A stretch of DNA of 64,000 bases from Bradyrhizobium sp. 141. Its GTDB lineage: Bacteria > Pseudomonadota > Alphaproteobacteria > Rhizobiales > Xanthobacteraceae. The notes under the pieces were generated by a model. The model worked only from the letters and a program-made list of their open reading frames with translations, had not been told where the DNA came from and made no database searches. This document shows, in pieces, positions 46,022-54,560 of this stretch (the first letter of the stretch is position 1; every line of letters begins with the position of its first letter). Both the position numbers and the translations under genes were made by a program. Where the stretch lies: assembly GCF_023074055.1 (NCBI RefSeq), contig NZ_JADPKR010000026.1:124001-188000 (forward strand). The letters run 5' to 3'.

Positions 46022-47554
46022 ATGAAACACATCCTGGACGCCCTTGAAGATCGTCGTGCCGGCGCAAAGCTCGGCGGCGGGGAGAAGCGCATCGAGGCGC
46101 AGCACGCCCGCGGCAAGCTGACCGCGCGCGAGCGCATCGAGCTCTTGCTCGACAAGGGATCGTTCGAGGAATTCGACATGTTCGTCGAGCACCGCTCCAC
46201 CGAGTTCGGCATGGAGAAGACCAAGGTGCCCGGCGACGGTGTCGTCACCGGCTGGGGCACCGTCAACGGCCGCAAGACGTTTGTGTTCGCCAAGGATTTT
46301 ACCGTCTTCGGCGGCTCGCTGTCCGAGACCCACGCGCTGAAGATCACCAAGCTGCAGGACATGGCGATGAAGGCGAGGGCGCCCATCATCGGCCTCTATG
46401 ACGCGGGCGGCGCCCGCATCCAGGAAGGCGTCGCCGCGCTCGCCGGCTATTCCTACGTGTTTCGCCGCAACGTGCTCGCCTCGGGCGTGATCCCGCAGAT
46501 CTCCGTCATCATGGGCCCCTGCGCCGGCGGCGACGTCTATTCGCCGGCGATGACCGACTTCATCTTCATGGTGAAGAACACCAGCTACATGTTCGTCACC
46601 GGCCCCGACGTGGTGAAGACCGTGACCAACGAGGTGGTCACCGCGGAAGAGCTCGGCGGCGCCTCGGTGCACGCCACGCGCTCCTCGATCGCCGACGGCG
46701 CCTTCGAGAACGACGTCGAGACGCTCCTGCAGATGCGGCGCCTGATCGACTTCCTGCCCTCCAACAACACCGACGGCGTGCCGGAATGGCCGAGCTTCGA
46801 CGACATCGGCCGGGTCGACATGTCGCTCGACACGCTGGTCCCCGACAATCCGAACAAGCCCTACGACATGAAGGAGCTTATCCTGAAGGTCGTGGACGAG
46901 GGCGATTTCTTCGAGATCGCGGATGCCTTCGCCAAGAACATCGTCACCGGCTTCGGCCGCATCGCGGGGCGCACCGTCGGCTTCGTCGCCAACCAGCCGA
47001 TGGTGCTGGCGGGCGTGCTCGACAGCGACGCGTCGCGCAAAGCGGCGCGCTTCGTTCGGTTCTGCGATGCTTTCAACATCCCGATCGTCACCTTCGTCGA
47101 CGTGCCGGGCTTCCTGCCGGGCACCGCGCAGGAATATGGCGGCCTGATCAAGCACGGCGCAAAGCTGTTGTTCGCCTATTCGCAGTGCACGGTGCCGCTC
47201 GTCACCATCATCACCCGCAAGGCCTATGGCGGCGCCTTCGACGTCATGGCCTCCAAGGAGATCGGCGCCGACATGAACTATGCCTGGCCGACCGCCCAGA
47301 TCGCGGTGATGGGCGCCAAGGGCGCGGTCGAGATCATCTTCCGCAGCGACATCGGCGACCCCGACAAGATCGCCGCCCGCACCAAGGAATACGAAGACCG
47401 CTTCCTGTCCCCCTTCATCGCCGCCGAGCGCGGCTATATCGACGACGTCATCATGCCGCACTCGACGCGGAAGCGGATCGCACGGGCGCTGTCGATGCTG
47501 AAGGACAAGAAGGTGGAGACGCCGGCGAAGAAGCACGACAATTTGCCGTTGTGA
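46022..47554 (+). CDS. pccB: Acyl-CoA (propionyl-CoA) carboxylase beta subunit
   Basis: A 510-residue carboxyltransferase that moves CO2 from biotin to propionyl-CoA or a related acyl-Co[21 protein letters not shown], the acyl-CoA oxyanion region [11 protein letters not shown], and the biotin-side [21 protein letters not shown] and [10 protein letters not shown] are intact. Length is standard. The biotin-carrying alpha subunit is not adjacent; a palindromic repeat follows directly. The gene symbol rests on the propionyl-CoA carboxylase resemblance and is a best fit. Confidence 0.93.
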   Translation: MKHILDALEDRRAGAKLGGGEKRIEAQHARGKLTARERIELLLDKGSFEEFDMFVEHRSTEFGMEKTKVPGDGVVTGWGTVNGRKTFVFAKDFTVFGGSLSETHALKITKLQDMAMKARAPIIGLYDAGGARIQEGVAALAGYSYVFRRNVLASGVIPQISVIMGPCAGGDVYSPAMTDFIFMVKNTSYMFVTGPDVVKTVTNEVVTAEELGGASVHATRSSIADGAFENDVETLLQMRRLIDFLPSNNTDGVPEWPSFDDIGRVDMSLDTLVPDNPNKPYDMKELILKVVDEGDFFEIADAFAKNIVTGFGRIAGRTVGFVANQPMVLAGVLDSDASRKAARFVRFCDAFNIPIVTFVDVPGFLPGTAQEYGGLIKHGAKLLFAYSQCTVPLVTIITRKAYGGAFDVMASKEIGADMNYAWPTAQIAVMGAKGAVEIIFRSDIGDPDKIAARTKEYEDRFLSPFIAAERGYIDDVIMPHSTRKRIARALSMLKDKKVETPAKKHDNLPL

Positions 47555-47560
47555 ACGCAC

Positions 47561-47633
47561 GTAGCCCGGATGAGCGCAGCGACATCCGGGTCTTTGCCTA
47601 GGTCCCGCATGTCGCTGCGCTCATGCGGGCTAC
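47561..47633. repeat. GTAGCCCGGATGAGCGCAGCGACATCCGGG repeat, copy 1
   Basis: Left half GTAGCCCGGATGAGCGCAGC, right half ATGTCGCTGCGCTCATGCGG then GCTAC, an inverted pair with GTAGCCCG/CGGGCTAC ends. Second copy at 49357. It starts 6 bases after the carboxylase stop. Confidence 0.85.
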
Positions 47634-47651
47634 TCATTCTTTTGAATTGGC

Positions 47652-47999
47652 ATGACCGAAGACGATCCGACCGACCAAATTTCCGACATCGAAGACCGGA
47701 TCGAGCGGCTCGCCGAGATCGCCGAGCGGTGCCGGAAGTACATCCTGGCGTCCAAGATCGCCATCGGCGGTGGTGCCGCGCTGCTATTGATCACGATCCT
47801 TGGCCTGCTCGGGATGGGGCAGACCGCCGCGCTCGGGTCGATAGCGCTGGTGCTCGGCGGAATTGTTTCACTGGGCTCGAACGTCAGCACGTTGCGGCAG
47901 ACCGAGAGTGCTATCGGCGCTGCGGAGGCGCGTCGCGCGGCGTTGATCGGCACGATCGACCTTCGCCTGGTCGCCGATGCCCCAATGAAGCTGGTGTGA
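47652..47999 (+). CDS. Small two-helix membrane protein, function unknown
   Basis: A 115-residue protein. An acidic N-terminal helix (DQISDIEDRIERLAEIAERC) is followed by two hydrophobic segments (about residues 35-55 and 60-78) and a short C-terminal tail. It resembles small conserved hypothetical membrane proteins of Bradyrhizobium; no domain is recognised. Confidence 0.7.
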   Translation: MTEDDPTDQISDIEDRIERLAEIAERCRKYILASKIAIGGGAALLLITILGLLGMGQTAALGSIALVLGGIVSLGSNVSTLRQTESAIGAAEARRAALIGTIDLRLVADAPMKLV

Positions 48000-48020
48000 C
48001 GCGGCGAGCGGTCGAACGTT

Positions 48021-48173
48021 TCACGCGGCGGCTCTGTGCGTCAGCACGGACAACTCCGCGCGGCATTCGGCCGCGAACGCCTGAAGTTGCACTGCGGTCT
48101 GCCGGTCGAGGATGGCTTTGGCCAGCCGCTCGGCGCGGGCGATCTGTTGCTTGAGATATTCGATGCGGGCCAT
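48021..48173 (-). CDS. 50-residue conserved small soluble protein
   Basis: ATG at 48173 to TGA at 48021 encodes a 50-residue helical protein beginning MARIEYLKQQIARAERLAKA and continuing with a QLQAFAAECRAELSVL segment. The RAERLA...D..T...LQAFA.ECR pattern is one I recall from many short Bradyrhizobium hypotheticals. Amphipathic spacing supports a real protein. No membrane segment. Confidence 0.65.
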   Translation of the reverse strand: MARIEYLKQQIARAERLAKAILDRQTAVQLQAFAAECRAELSVLTHRAAA

Positions 48174-48249
48174 GGGGCACCTTGGAAATTGCATGATTTC
48201 AGTGGTGGCGATTGTACGCCGGGCTCTGGGGTCGATAATGTGAGGCGCA

Positions 48250-48903
48250 TCACGCTCCGCGCGCTCTATCCGCCGCGGCGAAATGCGCCATCTGGTCCGC
48301 GTGCGCCTTTATGAATGCCGGGCGGGCCGTGGCGCGCGCGACGTAGGCGCGACAGGCAGGACTGTCCGCCAGCCCGTCGAATTGGCCGACGACGCGCAGC
48401 ACATCCGACATCAGGATGTCGGCGACGGAAAAGGAGCCCGCCAGCCATTCGCGGCCGGCCAGCGCCGGCTCGAGATGCTTCAGGCGGAGCTTGAGGAAGT
48501 CGTCCACGAATTTCCATGCCGGCGTGTCGGTCGGATGTCCCATGAACTTCGACATTGCCCAGGGCAGGCTGGCCATCTCCACCGAATTGAGCGCGGCGAA
48601 CACCCATTCCGTCGCCTCGCTGCGACCGCGCGGGTCGGTCGGCATCAGTTTCGCACTGCGCACGCCGAGATGCAGCAGGATCGCGCCGCTCTCGAAGATC
48701 GAAAGGTCGCCGTCGGTCAGCCACGGCACCTGGCCGAACGGCTGGTGCGCGAAATGCGCAGGCCCGCGATCGTCGAACGGCACGCCGGCGACACGATAGG
48801 GCAGCGCGGCTTCTTCCAGCGCCCAGCGCACGCGAAGGTCGCGCACGAAACCCCTGGGCATCTCGGGAACCCAATCGAACGTCGTCAGCGTGAGATCGGC
48901 CAT
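48250..48903 (-). CDS. Glutathione S-transferase family protein
   Basis: A 217-residue protein. The thioredoxin-like N-terminal half contains FGQVPWLTDGDLSIFESGAI, the glutathione-binding cis-proline and Glu-Ser pair. The C-terminal helical half has AGREWLAGSFSVADILMSDV, the N-capping box motif of GSTs. Begins MADLTLTTFDWVPEMPRGFV, somewhat extended. Cytosolic detoxification role likely; substrate unknown. Confidence 0.92.
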   Translation of the reverse strand: MADLTLTTFDWVPEMPRGFVRDLRVRWALEEAALPYRVAGVPFDDRGPAHFAHQPFGQVPWLTDGDLSIFESGAILLHLGVRSAKLMPTDPRGRSEATEWVFAALNSVEMASLPWAMSKFMGHPTDTPAWKFVDDFLKLRLKHLEPALAGREWLAGSFSVADILMSDVLRVVGQFDGLADSPACRAYVARATARPAFIKAHADQMAHFAAADRARGA

Positions 48904-49032
48904 TCTACATCTCCTTGTCCCGATTCAGAGCAGAGGACGAGCGAGGGACGTGCGTTCCGACATCGGGCCAGCTCTTTTTTGTCGTCGGCAATTTAAGCAG
49001 CCAGTCTGGCTTCAAACACAGGAGGAAACCCG

Positions 49033-49347
49033 ATGCCATCAGCCTTCTTCGTCGTCCGCGCCACCGTCTCCGACGCCAGCAAGCGCGCCGCCTTCGACAG
49101 ATGGTACGAGACGGAGCACATGCCCGACGCGGTGAAGGCATTTGGCGTCAACAATGCGTGGCGGTTCTGGAGCCTTGATGATCCCTCGCTGCACCAGGCG
49201 ATGTATCGGTTCGATGACGAGGCCAAGCTCGCGGCGATGCTGAAAGGTGACGCGCTGCAAAAGCTCGTCGCCGATTTCAACCGCGACTGGCCCGACGTGA
49301 AGCGTACGCGCGAGACGCTGGTGCTGGCGCAGGAGTTTGTGAAGTAG
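49033..49347 (+). CDS. Small dimeric alpha/beta-barrel-type protein, function unknown
   Basis: A 104-residue protein preceded by AGGAGG. MPSAFFVVRATVSDASKRAAFDRWYETEHMPD has the ferredoxin-like-fold pattern of EthD/ABM-type small proteins, with a conserved WY..EHMPD segment. No family assigned with certainty. Confidence 0.75.
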   Translation: MPSAFFVVRATVSDASKRAAFDRWYETEHMPDAVKAFGVNNAWRFWSLDDPSLHQAMYRFDDEAKLAAMLKGDALQKLVADFNRDWPDVKRTRETLVLAQEFVK

Positions 49348-49356
49348 CGAAGTCCT

Positions 49357-49440
49357 GTAGCCCGGATGGAGCGCAAGCGTAATCCGGGGCCTTCGCCCGA
49401 AGCACGAATCCCGGATTGCGCTGCGCTCCATCCGGGCTAC
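49357..49440. repeat. GTAGCCCGGATGGAGCGCAAGCG repeat, copy 2
   Basis: GTAGCCCGGATGGAGCGCAA left end and GCGCTGCGCTCCATCCGGGC plus TAC right end form an inverted pair. Same family as 47561. Confidence 0.85.
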
Positions 49441-49568
49441 GAATTCTCCATGTCGCTTCGCGTGTGAATGCGAACCCACGATTCAGCCTTGGTTGATTCA
49501 GCCTTGGTTCATGTCGCGAGCGCGACACTTCCTCTGCATCACTTGCTCGGTAGCCTAGAGGATATGTC

Positions 49569-49847
49569 ATGGAGCGTCGGAACTTTTTGAAACTTGCATT
49601 GGGGGTGACGGCGGGCGCCGCCGTCTTCGCCGCGACGGCGCAGGCCGCGCCGCTGTCACCGCAGCCGGTCGGCGATCCCGCTCGCATGCCGCAGGGTAAT
49701 CCCGACGCTCATCCAGCCGTCACCACCAGCGAGGAAGCCGGCAAGCTGACGCCCGAACAGGTTCACTGGCATGGCCGCCATCGCGGCTGGGGCCACCGTC
49801 ATTGGCGCCGGCATCGCCGGCGCTGGCACCGCCGCCATCACTGGTAA
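49569..49847 (+). CDS. Small Tat-exported His/Arg/Trp-rich protein
   Basis: A 92-residue protein with a twin-arginine leader, RRNFLKLALGVTAGAAVF, ending in AQAAP. The middle is Pro/Asp-rich. The last ~28 residues are almost entirely His, Arg, Trp and Gly (HWHGRHRGWGHRHWRRHRRR and on), suggesting metal or polyanion binding in the periplasm. A terminator hairpin follows at 49871. Function unknown. Confidence 0.75.
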   Translation: MERRNFLKLALGVTAGAAVFAATAQAAPLSPQPVGDPARMPQGNPDAHPAVTTSEEAGKLTPEQVHWHGRHRGWGHRHWRRHRRRWHRRHHW

Positions 49848-49870
49848 GCTCGCGGCAAATCGCGAATCGG

Positions 49871-49899
49871 ACGGGGATCGCCGCTGGCGGTCCCCGTTT
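49871..49899 (+). terminator. Terminator after the Tat-exported His-rich protein gene
   Basis: ACGGGGATCGCC / GGCGGTCCCCGT stem with a GCT-type loop and a TTT end, 23 bases after the stop. Confidence 0.65.
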
Positions 49900-49952
49900 C
49901 GATTCTGGAAGCGCTCCGATTTCACGGTAAACGAATCGTCGGTAGCAACCCC

Positions 49953-49993
49953 AAAAAAAATGGCCGCGCAGGCTTTCGCCGCGCGGCCATTTT
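49953..49993 (-). terminator. Terminator of the small secreted GCG-type gene
   Basis: On the minus strand AAAATGGCCGCGC pairs with GCGCGGCCATTTT and is followed by eight T residues in all. It lies 15 bases beyond the stop of the gene at 50009-50257. Confidence 0.8.
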
Positions 49994-50008
49994 CGCAAAT
50001 GGACGAGA

Positions 50009-50257
50009 TCAGAACGGGCGGCAGCGGCCGGCGTACCAGCGGAAGCCATAGGGGCACACGCGCGCGCGGGGCACGACGACGACCGGAGGGGCGACCACTA
50101 CGGGGGCGGGGCGCACCACGACCGCGCCGCGCATCGGGCGGCAATTTCCATAGGGACCGCGATAGAACCCTCGGCCGCAGCCCTCGGCGGCACTGGCCGC
50201 CTCGCTGAAACCGACGACCGCGCTGGCGAGCATGGCGGCAGCGAACAGGTATTTCAT
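50009..50257 (-). CDS. Small secreted Gly/Cys/Val-rich protein (GCG_CRPN type)
   Basis: An 82-residue protein. The ATG at 50257, after an AAGGAAGAT site, gives a signal peptide MKYLFAAAMLASAVVGF with cleavage near ASAAEG. The mature part opens GCGRGFYRGPYGNCRPMRG, the GCG-prefix pattern, has a Val/Pro-rich middle, and closes with CPYGFRWYAGRCRPF. Four cysteines suggest disulphides. Function unknown; frequent in Bradyrhizobium from memory. Confidence 0.8.
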   Translation of the reverse strand: MKYLFAAAMLASAVVGFSEAASAAEGCGRGFYRGPYGNCRPMRGAVVVRPAPVVVAPPVVVVPRARVCPYGFRWYAGRCRPF

Positions 50258-50448
50258 TTGATCTTCCTTCTCGTCCTTGGGGCAAGTCTTTGGGGGCGGC
50301 GCTTGTGGCGCACAATGAATCAAAAGACGCGATTCGACATGTCAAATCTTGCAACACATCGGCACGGCGCGATCCAAACCTGCCAATCATGACCTGAATG
50401 CGGCATGAACGTTCCCCGCATGTGGCCTTGGGCGACATGTCAGCGTTG

Positions 50449-51456
50449 CTAGCGACCGAGAAAGCCCAGCACCAGCTCCCTGTACTTCTCCGGCGCCTCC
50501 AGGAAGACGAGGTGGCCCGTGTCCGGGATCACCTCGGCCCGCGCATTCGGCATCTTGGTGACCAGCGTCTTCGCGAGTTCGGCGTTCTGCCCCATTTTTG
50601 CGCGCAGCGCCTCCGGCGCCAGCGGCCGGCCCGGCGCGTTGTGGTCGTCGGAGCCCATGACGAACAGCGTCGGCACGGTGATGAGCGGGATCTCATGCGC
50701 CACGGGCTCGCGATAGATCATCTGCCCGGAACTGACGAAGGCGCGCAGCCAGCGCGGATAATCGGGGCTGCCCTTGATGTTGAAACGCGCGTCGATGAAC
50801 GGGGTGATTGCCTCGCCCGGCAGCTTGATCGCGTAATTGGTCTGGAGCTGCTTGCGATAGCCCTCGGCGGTGAGCCTGTCCTCGGTCTCGATCATCTTGT
50901 CCGTCGGCGTCGGCGGCACAACGAGGCGGTAGTCTTCGAGCCCGATCGGCGCGGTCAGCACCAGATGGGCAACGCGGTCGGGATAGGCGCGGGCAATGCG
51001 CACGCCGAGCATGCCGCCGAGCGAATGCGCGACGAACTCGGCCTTGTCGATATTGAGGTGATCGAGCAGCGCCATGGTGTTGCGCGCCAGATTGTCGAAG
51101 TGGAGCTCGCCGGCGGGCTTGGACGATTTGCCGAAACCGATCTGGTCCGGCACGACGACGCGAAAGCCGGCCTCGCCCAGCATCTTGATCACGGGCGCCC
51201 AATAGCTCGACGGGAAATTACGCCCGTGCAGCAGCACCACGGTGCGGCCGTTCGGCTGCGCGGGGGCCACGTCCATATAGGCCATGCTAAGCTGCTCGCC
51301 GTCGTTGACGAGGGGCAGGAGGTGCACGGGATAGGGATAGGCAAAGCCTTCGAGCGCGATGCCATAGGGTTCGCGCGGCGCGATCCCGGCTGCGTGGGAT
51401 GCAAGCGGGATGCTCAAGAGGGCGGCAGCGAGTGCGGCCGAGAAGATGCGGTTCAT
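50449..51456 (-). CDS. Secreted alpha/beta hydrolase
   Basis: A 335-residue protein. The ATG at 51456 after GGAG gives a signal peptide MNRIFSAALAAALLSIPLAS cut near SHAAG. The oxyanion motif VVLLHGRNF, nucleophile elbow AHSLGGM, and terminal DTGHLVF histidine are intact, with an aspartate in FVMGSDDHNA. It resembles haloalkane dehalogenase/epoxide hydrolase-like folds. Substrate unknown. Confidence 0.9.
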   Translation of the reverse strand: MNRIFSAALAAALLSIPLASHAAGIAPREPYGIALEGFAYPYPVHLLPLVNDGEQLSMAYMDVAPAQPNGRTVVLLHGRNFPSSYWAPVIKMLGEAGFRVVVPDQIGFGKSSKPAGELHFDNLARNTMALLDHLNIDKAEFVAHSLGGMLGVRIARAYPDRVAHLVLTAPIGLEDYRLVVPPTPTDKMIETEDRLTAEGYRKQLQTNYAIKLPGEAITPFIDARFNIKGSPDYPRWLRAFVSSGQMIYREPVAHEIPLITVPTLFVMGSDDHNAPGRPLAPEALRAKMGQNAELAKTLVTKMPNARAEVIPDTGHLVFLEAPEKYRELVLGFLGR

Positions 51457-51465
51457 GGAGGTCTC

Positions 51466-51547
51466 CGTCATGCCCGGGCTTGTCCCGGGCATCCACGTGG
51501 CAGCCGCAATAAAGACGTGGATCGCCGGGTCAAGCCCGGCTATGACG
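51466..51547. repeat. CGTCATGCCCGGGCTTGTCCCGG palindromic repeat, copy 2
   Basis: CCCGGGCTTGTCCCGGGC and GCCGGGTCAAGCCCGGC hairpin halves with CGTCATG/TATGACG ends; the right half has diverged. It sits 9 bases upstream of the hydrolase start. Confidence 0.88.
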
Positions 51548-51595
51548 ACGGTGAGTGTTCACACGCGATTGTGTGCCGTCACGCAGCTTGCGTGA

Positions 51596-52294
51596 TCAAT
51601 CCTTTCCGTTACCGAACAGCGCGGCAAACTGCTTCTCGCCGGTACGGGTGAAATTCACGACGCGGCTGCCAGGCGTGGCGTCGCGCGCCGCCCATTTCAG
51701 CTCGGCGAAGCGCTGCATCATGGCGGCCCCCAGCGTGCCCGCGAGGTGATGCCGCCGCTCGCTCCAGTCGAGGCAGGCCTTGCACACCGGGCGGCGCGGG
51801 TGGCTCAGCATATCGGGCGAGATCTGCAGATGTTTGGCGAGGAAACGCTCGCCCTCGACCGTCAGCTCGATGTCCTGCTTCTTCTGCCTGACCAGATTCC
51901 GCTCGCGCAGGGAATCGAGCATTTGCACGCCGAGATCCCCGGCGAGATGGTCGTAGCAGATCCGCGCGCGCCGCAATGCCGGATCCTTTGGCCCGGTGCG
52001 CACCCGCATGTGGCCGGTCCGCGCCGCAAGCCCCGCCAGACCTTCGAGCACGCCCGCGACGTCGTCGTCGGTGAGGCGATAGTAGCGGTGGCGGCCTTGC
52101 TTCTCCGGCTCGACCAGCCCGCCGGCTTCGAGCTTGGCCAGATGCGAGCTCGCCGTCTGCGGCGTGATGCCGGCCTCCTGCGCCAGCTCGCTCGCAGTCA
52201 GCGCGCGTCCGTTCATCAGCGCGGTGAGCATGTTGGCGCGGGCGGGGTCGCCGACCAGCGAAGCGACCATGGCGATGTCGGGTCCTGATTTCAT
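51596..52294 (-). CDS. ArsR-type winged-helix transcriptional regulator with C-terminal extension
   Basis: A 232-residue regulator. The ATG at 52294 (MKSGPDIAMVASLVGDPARA) matches the ArsR N-terminus; the frame upstream runs into a repeat. The winged helix is at residues ~10-90 (ANMLTALMNGRALTASELAQ then QTASSHLAKLEAGGLV). The long C-terminal half carries CKACLDWSERRHHLAGTLG, a pattern of the larger ArsR subgroup, with two cysteines that could sense metal or redox state. It may control the hydrolase downstream. Confidence 0.9.
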   Translation of the reverse strand: MKSGPDIAMVASLVGDPARANMLTALMNGRALTASELAQEAGITPQTASSHLAKLEAGGLVEPEKQGRHRYYRLTDDDVAGVLEGLAGLAARTGHMRVRTGPKDPALRRARICYDHLAGDLGVQMLDSLRERNLVRQKKQDIELTVEGERFLAKHLQISPDMLSHPRRPVCKACLDWSERRHHLAGTLGAAMMQRFAELKWAARDATPGSRVVNFTRTGEKQFAALFGNGKD

Positions 52295-52372
52295 GCTTCG
52301 ATGGTAGCCGAAGCATTGCGGTCGGGCAAGGGCGTAGCGTCTCACCAAGTCGTCATTGCGACGAGCGAAGCC

Positions 52373-52460
52373 GTAGGGTGGGCAAAGGAGCGTAGCGACG
52401 TGCCGACCATTCGTCGTTGCCGACAAACGACGTGGGCACGCTTCGCTTTGCCCACCCTAC
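52373..52460. repeat. GTAGGGTGGGCAAAG palindromic repeat, copy 3
   Basis: GTAGGGTGGGCAAAGGAGCG and CGCTTTGCCCACCCTAC inverted ends, preceded by a CGTCATTGCGACGAGCGAAG fragment at 52351-52370. Confidence 0.9.
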
Positions 52461-52487
52461 GAGACTTCGCAAAACAAGGAGCCCATT

Positions 52488-52796
52488 ATGTCCGTCACCG
52501 TCTTCATCCGCTACCAGCTCGACCCCTTCAAGCGCGCGCAGTTCGAGGAATATTCAAAGCGCTGGCTCACCATCATCCCGAAATGCGGTGGCGATCTGAT
52601 CGGCTATTTCATGCCGCATGAGGGCACCAACAACATCGCGTCCGCGCTGATCACCTTCGAGAGTCTCGCCGCCTATGAAGCCTATCGCGCCCGGCTGCGG
52701 CAGGATGCCGAAGGCATGGCCAATTTCCATTTCGCCGAGGAACACAAATTCATCCTCGCCGAAGAGCGCACCTTCCTGCGCAAGGTGGTATTGTAG
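52488..52796 (+). CDS. NIPSNAP family protein
   Basis: A 102-residue dimeric alpha/beta-barrel-type protein. [20 protein letters not shown] and [21 protein letters not shown] are typical of the family. Function unknown. Same strand as the following ABM and PEP mutase-like genes. Confidence 0.88.
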   Translation: MSVTVFIRYQLDPFKRAQFEEYSKRWLTIIPKCGGDLIGYFMPHEGTNNIASALITFESLAAYEAYRARLRQDAEGMANFHFAEEHKFILAEERTFLRKVVL

Positions 52797-52804
52797 GCGA
52801 GACA

Positions 52805-52850
52805 GCATGATCCGGAAAAGTGCAACGCGGTTTTCCGAACATGATCATGG
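52805..52850. repeat. GCATGATCCGGAAAAG / GGTTTTCCG repeat
   Basis: GCATGATCCGGAAAAGTG then CGGTTTTCCGAACATGATC form an inverted pair. The same type appears, diverged, at 21459 inside the spc operon. Confidence 0.75.
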
Positions 52851-52870
52851 TCAAATAAGAGGAGACGCCC

Positions 52871-53221
52871 ATGATCGCCGTGATTTTCGAGGTCTGGCCC
52901 AAGCCCGAACACCGCCAGGATTATTTCGACCTCGCTGCCGATTTGAAGCCATTGCTGCAAACCATCGACGGCTTCATCTCGGTCGAGCGTTTCGAGAGCC
53001 TGACCGAGAAGGGCAAGATCCTGTCGGTGTCGTTCTGGCGGGACGAGGCGGCAGTGCAGGCCTGGCGCAACACGATGGAGCACCGCCGCACCCAGGCCAA
53101 GGGCAGGGCGCAGATTTTCGCCGATTATCATCTGCGCATCGCCAGCGTGGTCAGGGACTACAGCATGAATGATCGCGAACAGGCGCCGAAGGACAGTCGC
53201 GCCGTGCACGACGCGCACTAG
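52871..53221 (+). CDS. Antibiotic biosynthesis monooxygenase (ABM) domain protein
   Basis: A 116-residue ferredoxin-like-fold protein. MIAVIFEVWPKPEHRQDYFD, FISVERFESLTEKGKILSVS and FWRDEAAVQAWRN match the ABM pattern. Members are often small oxygenases or haem-degrading enzymes; the role here is unknown. Probably co-transcribed with the PEP mutase-like gene 51 bases downstream. Confidence 0.88.
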   Translation: MIAVIFEVWPKPEHRQDYFDLAADLKPLLQTIDGFISVERFESLTEKGKILSVSFWRDEAAVQAWRNTMEHRRTQAKGRAQIFADYHLRIASVVRDYSMNDREQAPKDSRAVHDAH

Positions 53222-53272
53222 CGCGACCGCGTGAGCGCGCCTATGTCTGCGCGGCCAACAAGGGAGAAAAAC

Positions 53273-54082
53273 ATGCACGTGACAACCGCTGACAAGCGCG
53301 CGACCTTCAGGAAGATGCATGAGAGCGGGTGCTTCATCCTGCCCAATCCGGTCGACGTCGGCAGCGCCAAGGCGTTGCAGCATCTCGGTTTCAAGGCGAT
53401 CGCCTCATCGAGCGCGGGCTTTGCATGGACCATCGGCAAGGCCGACAACCACGTCACGGTCGAGGACGTCTGTCAGCATCTGGCAGCATTGAGCTCGGCG
53501 GTCGATATTCCGGTGAACGCCGATTTCGAGGGCGGCTTTGCAGTCGAGCCGGACAGGGTCGCGGACAATGTCGAGCGCTGCGTGCGAACCGGCGTTGCCG
53601 GCCTGTCGATCGAGGATTCCACCGGCGACAAGGACAAGCCGATCTACGAGCGCACCCTCGCGGTCGAGCGCATCAAGGCCTCGCGCAAGGCGATCGGCGA
53701 CAGCGGCACGCTGCTGGTCGGCCGCTGCGAAGCTTATTTGTGGGGCGTGACCGATCTCAAGCTGGTCATCGACCGGCTCACCGCTTACGCGGACGCCGGG
53801 GCCGATTGCCTTTATGCACCGGGCTTGAAGACCCGCGAGGACATCATTGCCGTGGTGAAGGCGGTGCATCCGAAACCATTCAACCTGCTGATCGGTGCGT
53901 CCGGCCTGTCGTTGCAGGAAGCCGCCGACCTCGGCGTACGCCGGATCAGCGTCGGTGGTTCGCTTGCCCGCGCCGCCTGGGGCGGCTTCATGCGCGCGGC
54001 GAAGGAGATGGCGGAGAAGGGCACATTCACCGAACTCGGCGGGGGCTACTCCGGCGGCGAGCTCAACAAGATGTTCAGCTAA
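53273..54082 (+). CDS. Isocitrate lyase / PEP mutase family protein
   Basis: A 269-residue (beta/alpha)8 enzyme acting on C-C or C-P bonds next to a carboxylate. The ATG at 53273 follows AGGGAGAA; an in-frame GTG at 53231 has no such site. SSSAGFAWTIGKADN, NADFEGGFA, LSIEDSTGD (metal site) and GRCEAYL are family motifs. The isocitrate lyase KKCGH loop is not seen, which points to the oxaloacetate decarboxylase/2-methylisocitrate lyase/PEP mutase group. Confidence 0.9.
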   Translation: MHVTTADKRATFRKMHESGCFILPNPVDVGSAKALQHLGFKAIASSSAGFAWTIGKADNHVTVEDVCQHLAALSSAVDIPVNADFEGGFAVEPDRVADNVERCVRTGVAGLSIEDSTGDKDKPIYERTLAVERIKASRKAIGDSGTLLVGRCEAYLWGVTDLKLVIDRLTAYADAGADCLYAPGLKTREDIIAVVKAVHPKPFNLLIGASGLSLQEAADLGVRRISVGGSLARAAWGGFMRAAKEMAEKGTFTELGGGYSGGELNKMFS

Positions 54083-54085
54083 ACG

Positions 54086-54116
54086 AAGAGCGGCGGGACA
54101 TCGTCCCGCCGCTCTT
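54086..54116. terminator. Bidirectional terminator between convergent genes
   Basis: A 14-base perfect stem AAGAGCGGCGGGAC / GTCCCGCCGCTCTT with an ATC loop, between the PEP mutase-like gene (+) and the membrane-anchored gene (-). Confidence 0.85.
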
Positions 54117-54131
54117 ACGTCTCATTGCAAA

Positions 54132-54560
54132 CTATTGCTTCGCGCCATCAGACGGCGTCTGCGCATCCGGCGCCGGCTTCGCAGCAGGCGTATCCGGAGC
54201 CGGGGCAGCCGGCCTGCTCGGCGCCGCACCCGTGGTCACGCCCGGGCCGGTGTTGGTGCGCGGCGTCACGTCGCGCATGCCGGAAGGCGCGGCCGGATTG
54301 GCGGACTGCGTCTGTGCCGTCTGCGAGGCCGGTGCGTTGCTGGCCTCATTGGTCGTGCTGGTATTGTTCAGGCCGTAGAACACGGCACCCAGCACCAGTG
54401 CGATCGCAACGGCGAACAACGCAACCTTGCCGCTGGAGGCGGGGCCTTCGCCAAGCTCGGGATCGGCCTGAAGGTCGGCATCCCGGCGCGCCGTGCGAAG
54501 ATACTCATCGTCGGCGAGGTTCGGGCGGTACGGATCGTTGGGAAAACGGTCGTCAGCCAT
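54132..54560 (-). CDS. Single-pass membrane protein with Pro/Ala-rich exterior
   Basis: A 142-residue protein. The cytosolic N-terminus is acidic (MADDRFPNDPYRPNLADDEY). One membrane helix spans about 45-63 (KVALFAVAIALVLGAVFYGL). The C-terminal 75 residues are Pro/Ala/Thr/Gln-rich low complexity, probably periplasmic. No family recognised beyond a Bradyrhizobium-type hypothetical. Confidence 0.8.
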   Translation of the reverse strand: MADDRFPNDPYRPNLADDEYLRTARRDADLQADPELGEGPASSGKVALFAVAIALVLGAVFYGLNNTSTTNEASNAPASQTAQTQSANPAAPSGMRDVTPRTNTGPGVTTGAAPSRPAAPAPDTPAAKPAPDAQTPSDGAKQ

